From Clostridiales bacterium (GTDB lineage: Bacteria; Bacillota_A; Clostridia; Lachnospirales; Bianqueaceae), in the NCBI GenBank assembly GCA_019423265.1, contig JAHZBS010000017.1:1-21452 (forward strand): DNA of 21,452 bases. The letters are read 5' to 3'. Every line of letters begins with the position of its first letter. The stretch's first letter is position 1. The notes under the pieces are model-generated. The model saw only the letters and a list, made by a program, of their open reading frames with translations, was not told the origin of the DNA and ran no database searches. This document shows, piece after piece, positions 14,581 through 21,452 of this stretch. The position numbers were made by a program, and so were the translations under genes.

Positions 14581-15510
14581 ATGACGCTGGCAGAAAAGAT
14601 TATGGGGGAAGTCGCAAAGGTATTTGTGGGGAAAAATGATATCATTCGAAAAGTGATGCTGGCGCTTCTGGCGCAAGGACATGTGCTGTTGGAGGATAGA
14701 CCGGGAGTGGGGAAGACGACCCTCGCTCTCGCCATGTCCAAAGCGATCCGCGCGGAATACCGAAGAATTCAGTTTACACCGGATGTAATGCCATCGGACA
14801 TCACCGGTTTCTCCATGTATGATAAAGAGCAAGGGGTGTGGAACTATCAGAGGGGGGCGATTGTCTGCAATCTATTCCTGGCGGATGAAATCAATCGGGC
14901 GTCCAGCAGGACCCAGGCGGCGCTTTTGGAGGCCATGGAGGAGGGGAGAGTGACGGTGGACGGGATTGCCCACAAGATCCCCCAACCCTTTATGGTCATT
15001 GCAACCCAGAATCCGGCGGGCTCTGCCGGAACGCAACTTTTGCCTGAATCGCAGATGGACCGGTTTATGGTGCGGCTATCCATTGGATACCCTTCCCCGG
15101 CCGATGAGGTGGATATGCTACAGCGAAGGAGGGGCCGGAATCCCATGGACTCCGTGGAGGCGGTGGCAAGTGGGGAGGATGTGTCGGCAATGCGGTTGGA
15201 TGTGGAAAGGATCTATGTACACCAGGAGATCGATGAGTATATCGTCCGGCTCGTATCCGCCACAAGGAACAATGGCTTTATACGGCAGGGAGCCAGTCCA
15301 AGGGCCTCCGTGGCATTGTCGCGGCTGGCGCAGGCCTCCGCGTTTTTGAGAGGGCGCGACTATGTTTTGCCGGAGGATATTCTGGAAGTATTTCCCGACT
15401 GTATACCGCACCGGATACTTTTAAGCCCGAAGGCAAAGGCGGAACACCGATCGCCGGAAGATGTGATTCACGCCATTTTGGAAAATACGCCGCCGCCGCG
15501 GATGCGTTGA
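14581..15510 (+). CDS. MoxR-family AAA+ ATPase
   Basis: A 309-residue AAA+ ATPase that acts as a chaperone-like remodelling factor. Walker A is PGVGKTT (41-47), Walker B ends in Asp102-Glu103 within LFLADEINRA, and sensor Asn144 lies in ATQNPAG. The MoxR-typical QMDRFMVRL follows. The C-terminal lid domain (residues about 220-309) includes GASPRASVAL. It begins seven bases after the ROK stop; AAAGGA (14566-14571) is nine bases upstream of the ATG. It heads the conserved trio MoxR, DUF58 and transglutaminase. In other bacteria MoxR proteins of this type are thought to assist folding or assembly of partner membrane or surface proteins, but the target here is unknown. Confidence 0.92.
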   Translation: MTLAEKIMGEVAKVFVGKNDIIRKVMLALLAQGHVLLEDRPGVGKTTLALAMSKAIRAEYRRIQFTPDVMPSDITGFSMYDKEQGVWNYQRGAIVCNLFLADEINRASSRTQAALLEAMEEGRVTVDGIAHKIPQPFMVIATQNPAGSAGTQLLPESQMDRFMVRLSIGYPSPADEVDMLQRRRGRNPMDSVEAVASGEDVSAMRLDVERIYVHQEIDEYIVRLVSATRNNGFIRQGASPRASVALSRLAQASAFLRGRDYVLPEDILEVFPDCIPHRILLSPKAKAEHRSPEDVIHAILENTPPPRMR

Positions 15511-15520
15511 GGGCGGAGGC

Positions 15521-16525
15521 ATGATCAGACGATGGATTGCGTATCTGCTGATTTTGGCGTTGGCGGTGCTGTTTTATATCCTCTTTATCGGATACTTTTC
15601 ATATTTTACTCTGGTTTTCGTGGCGGTCTTTCCTCTCTTTTCGCTGCTGTTTAGCCTGCCAGCCATGTGGAGTGTTCAAGTCTCGCTGGAGGCGGAGAAA
15701 CCGCGGCAGGAGCGGGGAACGCCGGCGACTGTGGCTGTGGGACTGCGCAGTTCCCTGGGGCTGCCTGTATACCGGGGCCGCCTTGTCCTCCAGATGGAGA
15801 ACCGAATGACAGGCGAAGGGGAGCAAAGAGTGCTGCGAATGCCAGTTTATGGACGCGGCATCCGCAGCAGGCAGGAATTCCAACTCACCCACTGCGGCGT
15901 GGTCCAATGGACGGCCAAAAGGCTGTGGGTCTATGACCTGCTGGGACTTTTTGCGATCCCTAGGCGGACAGAGGCTACAGCGACAGTTGTCTCCACACCA
16001 AAGCTCTACGAGACCGCGGTGGACCCGGAGCTGCTGGAAAGTGTGCGGCGGGAGGGAAATGGCTGGGACGAGGACAGCGTTGATATGGAAATCCGCGAAT
16101 ACCGGCCGCCTGACTCACCGCGGCTTGTCCACTGGAAGCTGTCGGCCAGACTGGACGACTTGATGGTGAGGGCTGACGACAGCGGAGAGGGGCGGGGGAT
16201 GACTCGGCTTTATCCTGTATGGGACGGGGAGGCAGACGCGGCCGACAGGATGCTGGACCGCCTGCTATCGCTGTCCGAGTTCCTATTAGATCGCCAGTTC
16301 CCCCATGAAATTTGCTGGGAGGATGGGCGGGAGATCTGCCGGGCGAGAATACGCAGCGAGGAGGATCTGCTAACGGCACTGCCGCAATTACTTTCGACTT
16401 CCCTTCCTGAGAGACGGAATACTGGTTGGATCGCGGACTTGGGGGATGCGCAAGGGATCGCGGTCGATGCACAGAGTATCCGGAGGATGAGGGATGGGAG
16501 TCTTTTGGAGGAGTATCGCCAATGA
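15521..16525 (+). CDS. DUF58 domain-containing membrane protein
   Basis: A 334-residue protein with two N-terminal membrane helices (IAYLLILALAVLFYILFIGY, then LVFVAVFPLFSLLFSL; residues about 6-47), a beta-rich middle region and the DUF58 signature. That signature is REYRPPDSPRLVHWKLSAR followed by LDDLMVR (about residues 193-218). DUF58 proteins are regular neighbours of MoxR ATPases and are related to von Willebrand A-type folds, but their biochemical role is unknown. The ribosome site is GAGGG (15509-15513), overlapping the MoxR stop. The last four bases, ATGA, overlap the start of the transglutaminase gene, so translation of the two is probably coupled. Confidence 0.88.
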   Translation: MIRRWIAYLLILALAVLFYILFIGYFSYFTLVFVAVFPLFSLLFSLPAMWSVQVSLEAEKPRQERGTPATVAVGLRSSLGLPVYRGRLVLQMENRMTGEGEQRVLRMPVYGRGIRSRQEFQLTHCGVVQWTAKRLWVYDLLGLFAIPRRTEATATVVSTPKLYETAVDPELLESVRREGNGWDEDSVDMEIREYRPPDSPRLVHWKLSARLDDLMVRADDSGEGRGMTRLYPVWDGEADAADRMLDRLLSLSEFLLDRQFPHEICWEDGREICRARIRSEEDLLTALPQLLSTSLPERRNTGWIADLGDAQGIAVDAQSIRRMRDGSLLEEYRQ

Positions 16526-18684
16526 AGCGTATGGTCAAGTGGATGCTCGCCTGGAGCTCCTATTTTCTTTTGATTTGGCTTGGATCGGCGGGATCCATCG
16601 TCAGTTTTGGGTCCGCGCTCTCCATACCGGCTGATTATTCGACAGTCGCTTACGGGTGTGCGGCGGTGGCCGCCGTGATGGCAGCGCTGTACGGGATCCC
16701 CAGGAAGGGCGTTCGCTGGATATTGACAGGCGCATCGGCCGCGCTCCTTGCGTTTTGCCTGTATGCGGTTCGGGAGGATCTTGTACGGGGGGCCGCCTAT
16801 GTGGGAAGCCTGGTCAGCATAGAGTATTCCAAAGAGATTGAGGGTATCGAATATCTTGTGCCCCTGGAAAATTTGTCCCAAGGGCGAATCCGGGAGGTCA
16901 TCACGGTTTTTTTCGCAGGGGTCGGAGCGCTTTTATCCTGGTTTCTGGCATGGGCTGTGGCGCGGAGGAATCGCAGTTATCTGGGCGTCATCTTGACCCT
17001 TCCCTTTTTGGCGGCCGCGCTTGTGATTACGCGGGAACCCAACTGGGCAGGGGTTCTGTTTTTGTTCCCCTTTTGGGCTGCCCTGATTCTGTCTGGGAGG
17101 CGGCGGGGAAAAGACGAAACCGATAGGGCTAAGCTGGTGTTGCTGGCGGTGCCGGTGTCGGCTGCGCTTGCGGCCGTGCTGTTTTTTGCGCTGGGGGAGG
17201 ACACATATACAAGACCGGATACGGTTGAGGGACTCCGATCGCAGCTCATGGGGGAATTGACGCCGGGGGAAGATGAGAAGCCGGGGATTCATGACAGCAG
17301 CCGTCCGGTCTCTGAGAACATTGATTTGCAGGGGCGGGGGAATCTGCGTTTCACCGGTGAGATCGTGCTGGATGTGTTCTCGGACAATCCGGGCCGGCTA
17401 TATCTCCGTGGACGTTCTGGGGCCAGGTATACCGGATCGGCGTGGACAGCCTTTGCCGGTGAGACTTACCAGGGCATGGATTTTTCCATGTACCCCATGA
17501 ACATTGCGCCCCACTGCTTTGAAAGGTACCCCACAAATTCTGTTGTGATCGATCCTCGTCCCTCAGCCTCCAATTTCGTGTTTACACCGTACAACCTCGA
17601 TGTGGAGAATATGCCGGGGTTGGTGCCAGTGCAGGACCTATTTTATGAATTGAGCGATTCAGGATCCTACTCTTTTATCTATGCGGATTTGGCGGGAGCG
17701 CCGCTGTACGATTTTGCTATGGAATTGGAGGAAGGGTTCGAGGCCTATGATCGGTTTGTAATGGATCAATACCTGCAAGTTCCCGAGGAGCTTCGGACAA
17801 GTCTGGAAGACTTGACGGCGTTCCTGCGGGACGGGGTGGAGTCTGAAAGCGACTTGATCCAGCAGGTCGTCTCCTTTTTGTCCTCCTATCAGTACACTCT
17901 GACACCTGGCGCTGTGCCGCGGGGCGAGGACTTTGTGGAGTACTTTTTATTTCAAAACCGGCAGGGGTATTGCGTTCACTTTGCCAGCGCCGCTACGGTG
18001 CTGCTGCGGACCTTGGGCATTCCGGCCAGGTACGCGGAAGGGTATGCCGTGGCGGCGGAGGATTTTGGGAGCGATGGCTGGGCACACGTCACGGATCGAA
18101 GAGGTCATGCCTGGGTGGAGGTCTATTACCGAGGGCTGGGATGGCAGCCGCTGGAGGTCACACCTGGCGGGATGACGGCGGCAGAGCAGGTGTCGGAAGC
18201 GGAGTCTAGCGCTCCGGCAGAGTCTTCTGCGGAGAGCTCGGCCCCAGCGGAATCCTCCGTGGAGGCGTCGGAGTCCAGGGAAGACTCATCGCGGCCGGAG
18301 GCTGTGGCGGAGAAGCCACAGCCCGGTGCGAAGTCCAATTTTTGGCCTCTGTGGGCGGCGCTTGTGCTGTTCGCGTTGGCGGTGTGTACTGTTTTGCGCC
18401 GGCGCTGGCGCGCTGCCATGCGCCGGAGAGCGTTCTGCGAAGGCGAGAGAAATCAGGCGGTGGTATCCATGTATGGATACCTTGAGCAGTTGCTCTCGTA
18501 TGGCGCGGTTATCAGCCCTGAGATAAGAGAGCTGGCTTTGAAGGCAAAATATAGCCGGCAAGGGGTTTCGGAGGAAGAAGCGCAGGCGGTGTGGCGCTAT
18601 ACCCAAGAGCAAGCGGCAAAAGTGAACAGTGGCCTGCCCTTTTGGCGCCGCTTGGTATTCCGCTATGTGCGGGCATTAGGTTGA
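16522..18684 (+). CDS. membrane-bound transglutaminase-like protein (TgpA type)
   Basis: A 720-residue membrane protein. Residues about 1-230 contain about six membrane helices (first around WSSYFLLIWLGSAGSI). An extracytoplasmic region follows, with a transglutaminase core of Cys484 in GYCVHFA and His529 in GHAWVEVY. The third position is Glu545 in PLEVTPG, where the classic triad has Asp, a variant seen in many Bacillota relatives. After it comes a Ser/Ala/Glu/Pro-rich linker (about 551-605) with repeated ESSAPAESS. The last parts are a final membrane helix (about 607-627) and a cytoplasmic tail similar to DUF4129. The ATG at 16522 overlaps the DUF58 stop; a longer frame from 16426 would overlap that gene by 100 bases and is rejected. 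The substrate is unknown; peptide cleavage or crosslinking at the cell surface is inferred. Confidence 0.88.
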   Translation: MKRMVKWMLAWSSYFLLIWLGSAGSIVSFGSALSIPADYSTVAYGCAAVAAVMAALYGIPRKGVRWILTGASAALLAFCLYAVREDLVRGAAYVGSLVSIEYSKEIEGIEYLVPLENLSQGRIREVITVFFAGVGALLSWFLAWAVARRNRSYLGVILTLPFLAAALVITREPNWAGVLFLFPFWAALILSGRRRGKDETDRAKLVLLAVPVSAALAAVLFFALGEDTYTRPDTVEGLRSQLMGELTPGEDEKPGIHDSSRPVSENIDLQGRGNLRFTGEIVLDVFSDNPGRLYLRGRSGARYTGSAWTAFAGETYQGMDFSMYPMNIAPHCFERYPTNSVVIDPRPSASNFVFTPYNLDVENMPGLVPVQDLFYELSDSGSYSFIYADLAGAPLYDFAMELEEGFEAYDRFVMDQYLQVPEELRTSLEDLTAFLRDGVESESDLIQQVVSFLSSYQYTLTPGAVPRGEDFVEYFLFQNRQGYCVHFASAATVLLRTLGIPARYAEGYAVAAEDFGSDGWAHVTDRRGHAWVEVYYRGLGWQPLEVTPGGMTAAEQVSEAESSAPAESSAESSAPAESSVEASESREDSSRPEAVAEKPQPGAKSNFWPLWAALVLFALAVCTVLRRRWRAAMRRRAFCEGERNQAVVSMYGYLEQLLSYGAVISPEIRELALKAKYSRQGVSEEEAQAVWRYTQEQAAKVNSGLPFWRRLVFRYVRALG

Positions 18685-18725
18685 TTATGTTTTCCGCCGT
18701 ACTGTATTAAAGATTGTCCCAAGAA

Positions 18726-19592
18726 CTAGCGATATTGCAGATAGTCCAGAAACCGTTTTACTGCGAGAGAAGCCGATTTTTTACTCCGCAGGGCGATACC
18801 GATTTTTCGGTACGCAGGGACATCTAGTTCCTTTGCGACGATCCGGTATGGCACGCGCTTCAAAATCAATTCCGGCAAAATGCTGATGCCAAGGCCGCTT
18901 TCCACCATTGACATAATCGCATAGTCATCCCACGTTGTAAAATGTACTTTAGGCGTCAGGTTGCATCGCTCAAATATCTCCGATACCTCCGTCTTGGCGC
19001 CTTTCTCCAAAAGCATAAACGGTTCGTCACAGAGCGCGGCGACAGGGACTTTCTCAAGGTTTGCCAAAGGGTGATTCTCCGGCAGAATGGCCAGCAGTCT
19101 GTCCTGTTCCAAAAAGATTGTTTCAAATTCCGGGTGTGCGGGAAGACGCAAAAATCCACAGTCCACACGTCCGTCCAAGATCCACTCTTCAATTTCGGTA
19201 TAGTCGCCAAGCAGCAGCTCATACTCAATGTTTGGATATACCTTTTGAAATTCTCTGATAATGTTTGGCAGCCAATGTGTCGCCACACTGGAGAATGTGC
19301 CGATGCGGATAAGTCCCGCTTGCAGGCCGTTCAACTCGTCAACTTCCATCTGAAGCTTTCCATATTCTGTGCAGACGCTCTTTGCATAGGGGAGCAGCTT
19401 CATTCCGTCGCTAGTCAGCTTTACGCCGGATTTTCCCCTCTCCAACAAAACGATCTTCCAGTCTTTTTCCAAGTCGTGGATCATGCGGCTAATGCCGGAC
19501 TGAGAGTAATTCAACATCTCGGCGGCTTTTGTAAAGCTGCCGTATTCCACGGTTTTGACAAAGGCCATATATTTTTGAATATTCATATCCAT
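18726..19592 (-). CDS. LysR-family transcriptional regulator
   Basis: A 288-residue LysR protein of normal length. The N-terminal winged helix-turn-helix is at residues about 5-62 (GSFTKAAEMLNYSQSGISRM, then LLERGKSGVKLTSDG). The ligand-binding domain is residues about 90-288 (IRIGTFSSVATHWLPNIIRE and following). GGAG lies seven bases before the ATG at 19592. It is convergent with the transglutaminase gene across a 41-base gap with no obvious terminator. It is divergent from the ProX/ProB pair across about 125 bases, the classical arrangement for a LysR protein controlling its neighbours. An inverted repeat, ATTTTAT (19618-19624) and ATAAAAT (19660-19666), in that gap is a candidate operator. 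The effector is unknown, possibly proline or a related amino acid. Confidence 0.9.
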   Translation of the reverse strand: MDMNIQKYMAFVKTVEYGSFTKAAEMLNYSQSGISRMIHDLEKDWKIVLLERGKSGVKLTSDGMKLLPYAKSVCTEYGKLQMEVDELNGLQAGLIRIGTFSSVATHWLPNIIREFQKVYPNIEYELLLGDYTEIEEWILDGRVDCGFLRLPAHPEFETIFLEQDRLLAILPENHPLANLEKVPVAALCDEPFMLLEKGAKTEVSEIFERCNLTPKVHFTTWDDYAIMSMVESGLGISILPELILKRVPYRIVAKELDVPAYRKIGIALRSKKSASLAVKRFLDYLQYR

Positions 19593-19669
19593 CGTATCAC
19601 TCCGCTTCTAGTATCTGATTTTATCATGGGTTCTATGAAAAACATTCGCTTTTGTAATCATAAAATACA

Positions 19670-19678
19670 TGGTAAACT
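19670..19678 (+). promoter_or_regulatory. extended -10 promoter for the ProX/ProB pair
   Basis: TGGTAAACT combines a TGn extension with TAAACT (19673-19678). TTGTAA (19652-19657) upstream is only 15 bases away, so the -35 contact is weak. Transcription would start near 19685. The short leader leaves no room for a T-box or other riboswitch. The ATTTTAT/ATAAAAT inverted repeat lies just upstream. Confidence 0.45.
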
Positions 19679-19717
19679 GAAAACGATAAAAAGTCAAGCA
19701 GGAGTGTGAAGAGCAAA

Positions 19718-20281
19718 ATGCACAGCAGAATGGATAGCAAAATGTTTTATGTAAGCGAAATTCAAACTGAAGCCCCCCATGAATTTCAGACGCAGCTTCA
19801 AGAGTTGGTCTATGGAACGTTAGAAAAACTGCAAATTCCCTTTGAACGTGTTGACACAGACGAAGCGATTACAATGGAGGACTGCGTCGCCATCGATGAA
19901 AAGCTGAATATGAACATGGTAAAAACCCTGTTCCTCTGCAACAGGCAGCAGACAGAGTTTTATTTGTTTGTCACCGTTGGCAACAAGCCGTTTCGCTCTA
20001 AGGACTTCAGCAGCGCGCTAGGCATTGCCCGCGTGTCCTTCGCGCCTGCGGAACAGATGGAAACGATGCTCGGCACAAAAATTGGAGCGGCCACTGTTTT
20101 CAGCAGTCTCTTGGACACCGATCAGAGAGTGCAGATTATTTTTGACAAGGACGTTCTTGCAGAGGAATGGTATGGGTGCAGCGACGGCACGACAACCGGA
20201 TATATGAAAGTGAGAACCGATGACATTTACCGAAGATTCTTGCCCTTTACAAAACATACGGCCGCTGTGATCGAGGTGTGA
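19718..20281 (+). CDS. YbaK/ProX-type aminoacyl-tRNA editing protein (ProXp-ala-like)
   Basis: A 187-residue protein with the YbaK/aminoacyl-tRNA deacylase fold. MVKTLFLCN, with Lys69 at the conserved lysine position, FYLFVTVGNK and GAATVFSSLLDTDQRVQIIF match the family. Free-standing members hydrolyse mischarged tRNA, for example alanyl-tRNA(Pro). The residue specificity here is inferred from the resemblance to ProXp-ala and from the neighbouring ProB. GGAG (19701-19704) and GAAGAG (19708-19713) precede the ATG at 19718; a GTG at 19706 touches the ribosome site and is unlikely. The stop is one base before the proB ATG, so the two genes are co-transcribed. It is divergent from the LysR gene. 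Confidence 0.8.
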   Translation: MHSRMDSKMFYVSEIQTEAPHEFQTQLQELVYGTLEKLQIPFERVDTDEAITMEDCVAIDEKLNMNMVKTLFLCNRQQTEFYLFVTVGNKPFRSKDFSSALGIARVSFAPAEQMETMLGTKIGAATVFSSLLDTDQRVQIIFDKDVLAEEWYGCSDGTTTGYMKVRTDDIYRRFLPFTKHTAAVIEV

Positions 20282-20282
20282 C

Positions 20283-21080
20283 ATGGGGCTATATCAAAAT
20301 AGAATTGTGGTCAAGGTGGGGACTTCCACCCTCACTAACGAGATGGGGAGAAGCGATCTGCGCTCATTTGACCGCCTTGCGTGCGTCCTGTCCGATATTC
20401 AGAATATGGGCTATGAAGTCATTTTGGTATCGTCCGGCGCCATTGCCGTTGGCGCGAATAAACTGAATCGAAAAGAGCGCCCGTCCAGTATGCGGATGAA
20501 ACAGGCGGCGGCTGCGGTAGGTCAATGCAGTATCATGTATTTATATGACAAGTTTTTCAGCGATTACGACAAGACAATCGCTCAAATTCTGCTGAACGCG
20601 GAAGATATGGAACAGGAAGAAAAGAAAGAAAACTTGACAAATACATTCAATGCCCTGTTGGAGATGGGGATTATCCCCGTAGTCAACGAGAATGATTCTG
20701 TCAGCTATACCGAGATAGAATCAGAGGACAGACTGTTTGGCGATAACGATATGCTTTCTGCTGTGGTCGCGGTTCTGTGCAAGGCCAAGCAGCTGGTCAT
20801 TCTGTCCGATATAAACGGCCTGTATGACGCAGATCCGCGGCTGCACCCAAATGCAAAGCTCATAAGCCGGATCGAGCAGATTGACGACACGGTATATTCC
20901 CTTGCAGGCGGCGCAGGCTCAAGGCGTGGAACAGGCGGCATGAAAACAAAACTTCGGGCTGCGGAATTGGCGGCTGCACAGGGGATCGATACCGTTATCA
21001 CAAACGGGAAAGCGCCGGAGGCACTCTATGAAATCGTGAAAGGCAACAGCGCCGGCACTTTGTTTGTGGGAAGGAGATAG
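20283..21080 (+). CDS. proB: glutamate 5-kinase, short form without PUA domain
   Basis: A 265-residue amino acid kinase that phosphorylates glutamate with ATP in the first step of proline synthesis. KVGTSTL (11-17) is the ATP-binding N-terminal motif, SSGAIAVG (50-57) follows, VNENDSV (134-140) and FGDNDMLSA (152-160) bind glutamate, and SDINGLYDADPR and GTGGMKTK (216-223) complete the kinase fold. The common bacterial enzyme of about 365 residues adds a C-terminal PUA domain; this one ends after the kinase core, as in some other Bacillota. The ATG is one base after the ProX stop, and GAGGTG sits inside the end of that gene, so translation is probably coupled. The usual partner proA is not next to it: the following gene is a sugar phosphorylase. 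Confidence 0.93.
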   Translation: MGLYQNRIVVKVGTSTLTNEMGRSDLRSFDRLACVLSDIQNMGYEVILVSSGAIAVGANKLNRKERPSSMRMKQAAAAVGQCSIMYLYDKFFSDYDKTIAQILLNAEDMEQEEKKENLTNTFNALLEMGIIPVVNENDSVSYTEIESEDRLFGDNDMLSAVVAVLCKAKQLVILSDINGLYDADPRLHPNAKLISRIEQIDDTVYSLAGGAGSRRGTGGMKTKLRAAELAAAQGIDTVITNGKAPEALYEIVKGNSAGTLFVGRR

Positions 21081-21195
21081 AGCGATTCATAGGCGCTGGA
21101 GTAAGAGGGCATTGCGTTCCTGGGCCTCGAGGAGAACTGCTGTGTCTATAGGGTAGGTAGCGGTGAATATTCTTTCACAATTCGACAAAAAAATC

Positions 21196-21224
21196 TTGAA
21201 AACGTTGGGCAAACCGTGTAAACT
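21196..21224 (+). promoter_or_regulatory. promoter for the GH130 gene
   Basis: TTGAAA (21196-21201) and TAAACT (21219-21224) are separated by 17 bases. Transcription would start near 21231, about 34 bases before the ATG at 21265. The rest of the gap from 21081 shows no clear terminator after proB. Confidence 0.6.
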
Positions 21225-21264
21225 ATGGCGTAAAGAAATCGAAAAGGAAAGGATAGGCAACGAT

Positions 21265-21452
21265 ATGGGAAAAGTACTGCCAGAGCTGCTTTCTTCGCCG
21301 CTGGTGAAGCGGTATCAGAGGGGGGAGCCAATTTTATCAAAGAAAGATATCCCCTTTGAGGCGGATTGCATTTTTAACGCCGGGGTATGCAAATTCCAGG
21401 GCCGGTATGTCATGGCCTTCCGGTATGACTATGGCTATGTGCCGGAGAGAGG
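21265..21452 (+). CDS. GH130-type beta-mannoside/oligosaccharide phosphorylase, N-terminal part
   Basis: Only the first 62 codons are inside the window; the frame is open to the right edge. The residues RGEPILSKKDIPFEADCIFN (from about 18) followed by AGVCKFQGRYVMAFRYDYG resemble the start of family GH130 proteins, which begin with a short N-P/E-P-I-L segment and then FNAG with a K-x-x-G-x-Y-V strand. GH130 enzymes cleave beta-mannosidic bonds with phosphate in the cytoplasm. The catalytic Asp and phosphate-binding residues lie beyond the window. It has its own promoter and the AAAGGAAAGGA region (21247-21257) as ribosome site, so it is likely separate from proB and may start another sugar-use operon. 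Confidence 0.72.
   Translation, partial: MGKVLPELLSSPLVKRYQRGEPILSKKDIPFEADCIFNAGVCKFQGRYVMAFRYDYGYVPER

Noticed and set aside
16426..16521. Upstream extension of the transglutaminase gene
   Set aside because: The extra 32 residues overlap the DUF58 gene and have no membrane or family character; the ATGA overlap at 16522 is the natural start.
18942..19709. 255-codon plus-strand frame opposite the LysR gene
   Set aside because: It is fully antisense to a typical LysR protein and has no ribosome site or known motif.

Overview
The window reads like the chromosome of a Gram-positive anaerobe of the Bacillota, most likely class Clostridia and perhaps a gut bacterium. This is inferred from the purine-rich AGGAGG-type ribosome sites, the TTG and GTG starts, the heterodimeric ABC exporter, the ROK and PocR/AraC-type carbohydrate regulators, and the MoxR/DUF58/transglutaminase cassette. 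No species assignment is possible from sequence alone, and no tRNA, rRNA, CRISPR array, transposase or integrase was seen.

Layout. Positions 1-300 hold about three copies of a 94-bp purine-rich tandem repeat; the first copy may carry the end of a gene that starts before the window. Next come a PD-(D/E)XK nuclease-like gene (449-1249) with its own promoter and terminator, and an MGMT/ATL-like gene lacking the alkyl-acceptor cysteine (1408-1884). The latter runs tail-to-tail into a PocR-sensor AraC regulator (1879-2763, minus). Divergent from the regulator is a large FAD-dependent oxidoreductase (2925-4709). An AT-richer island (4806-8441) encodes two half-size ABC exporter subunits with a clear promoter. 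It is closed by a terminator that faces a second, convergent terminator.

From 8583 to about 13332 lies a carbohydrate cluster: a cytoplasmic right-handed beta-helix protein (GH141-like candidate, minus), a CE7 acetyl esterase (11384-12349) behind a strong extended -10 promoter, and a glycoside hydrolase fragment that seems truncated. A ROK regulator follows (13365-14573). The likely picture is intracellular processing of acetylated plant-derived oligosaccharides under AraC and ROK control; the substrate is not determined.

Directly behind the ROK gene, in a tight run, are a MoxR ATPase, a DUF58 protein and a membrane transglutaminase (14581-18684), a widespread cell-envelope cassette of unclear function. 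A LysR regulator (minus) then faces away from a prolyl-tRNA-editing (YbaK/ProX) protein and a short glutamate 5-kinase ProB that begins one base after it, which together suggest a proline-related unit. The window ends inside the start of a GH130 glycoside phosphorylase gene (21265 onward).

No obviously new defence or mobile system was found. The features most worth a second look are the repeat block next to the nuclease, the AT-rich exporter pair, the decayed hydrolase in the sugar cluster, and the LysR/ProX/ProB unit.
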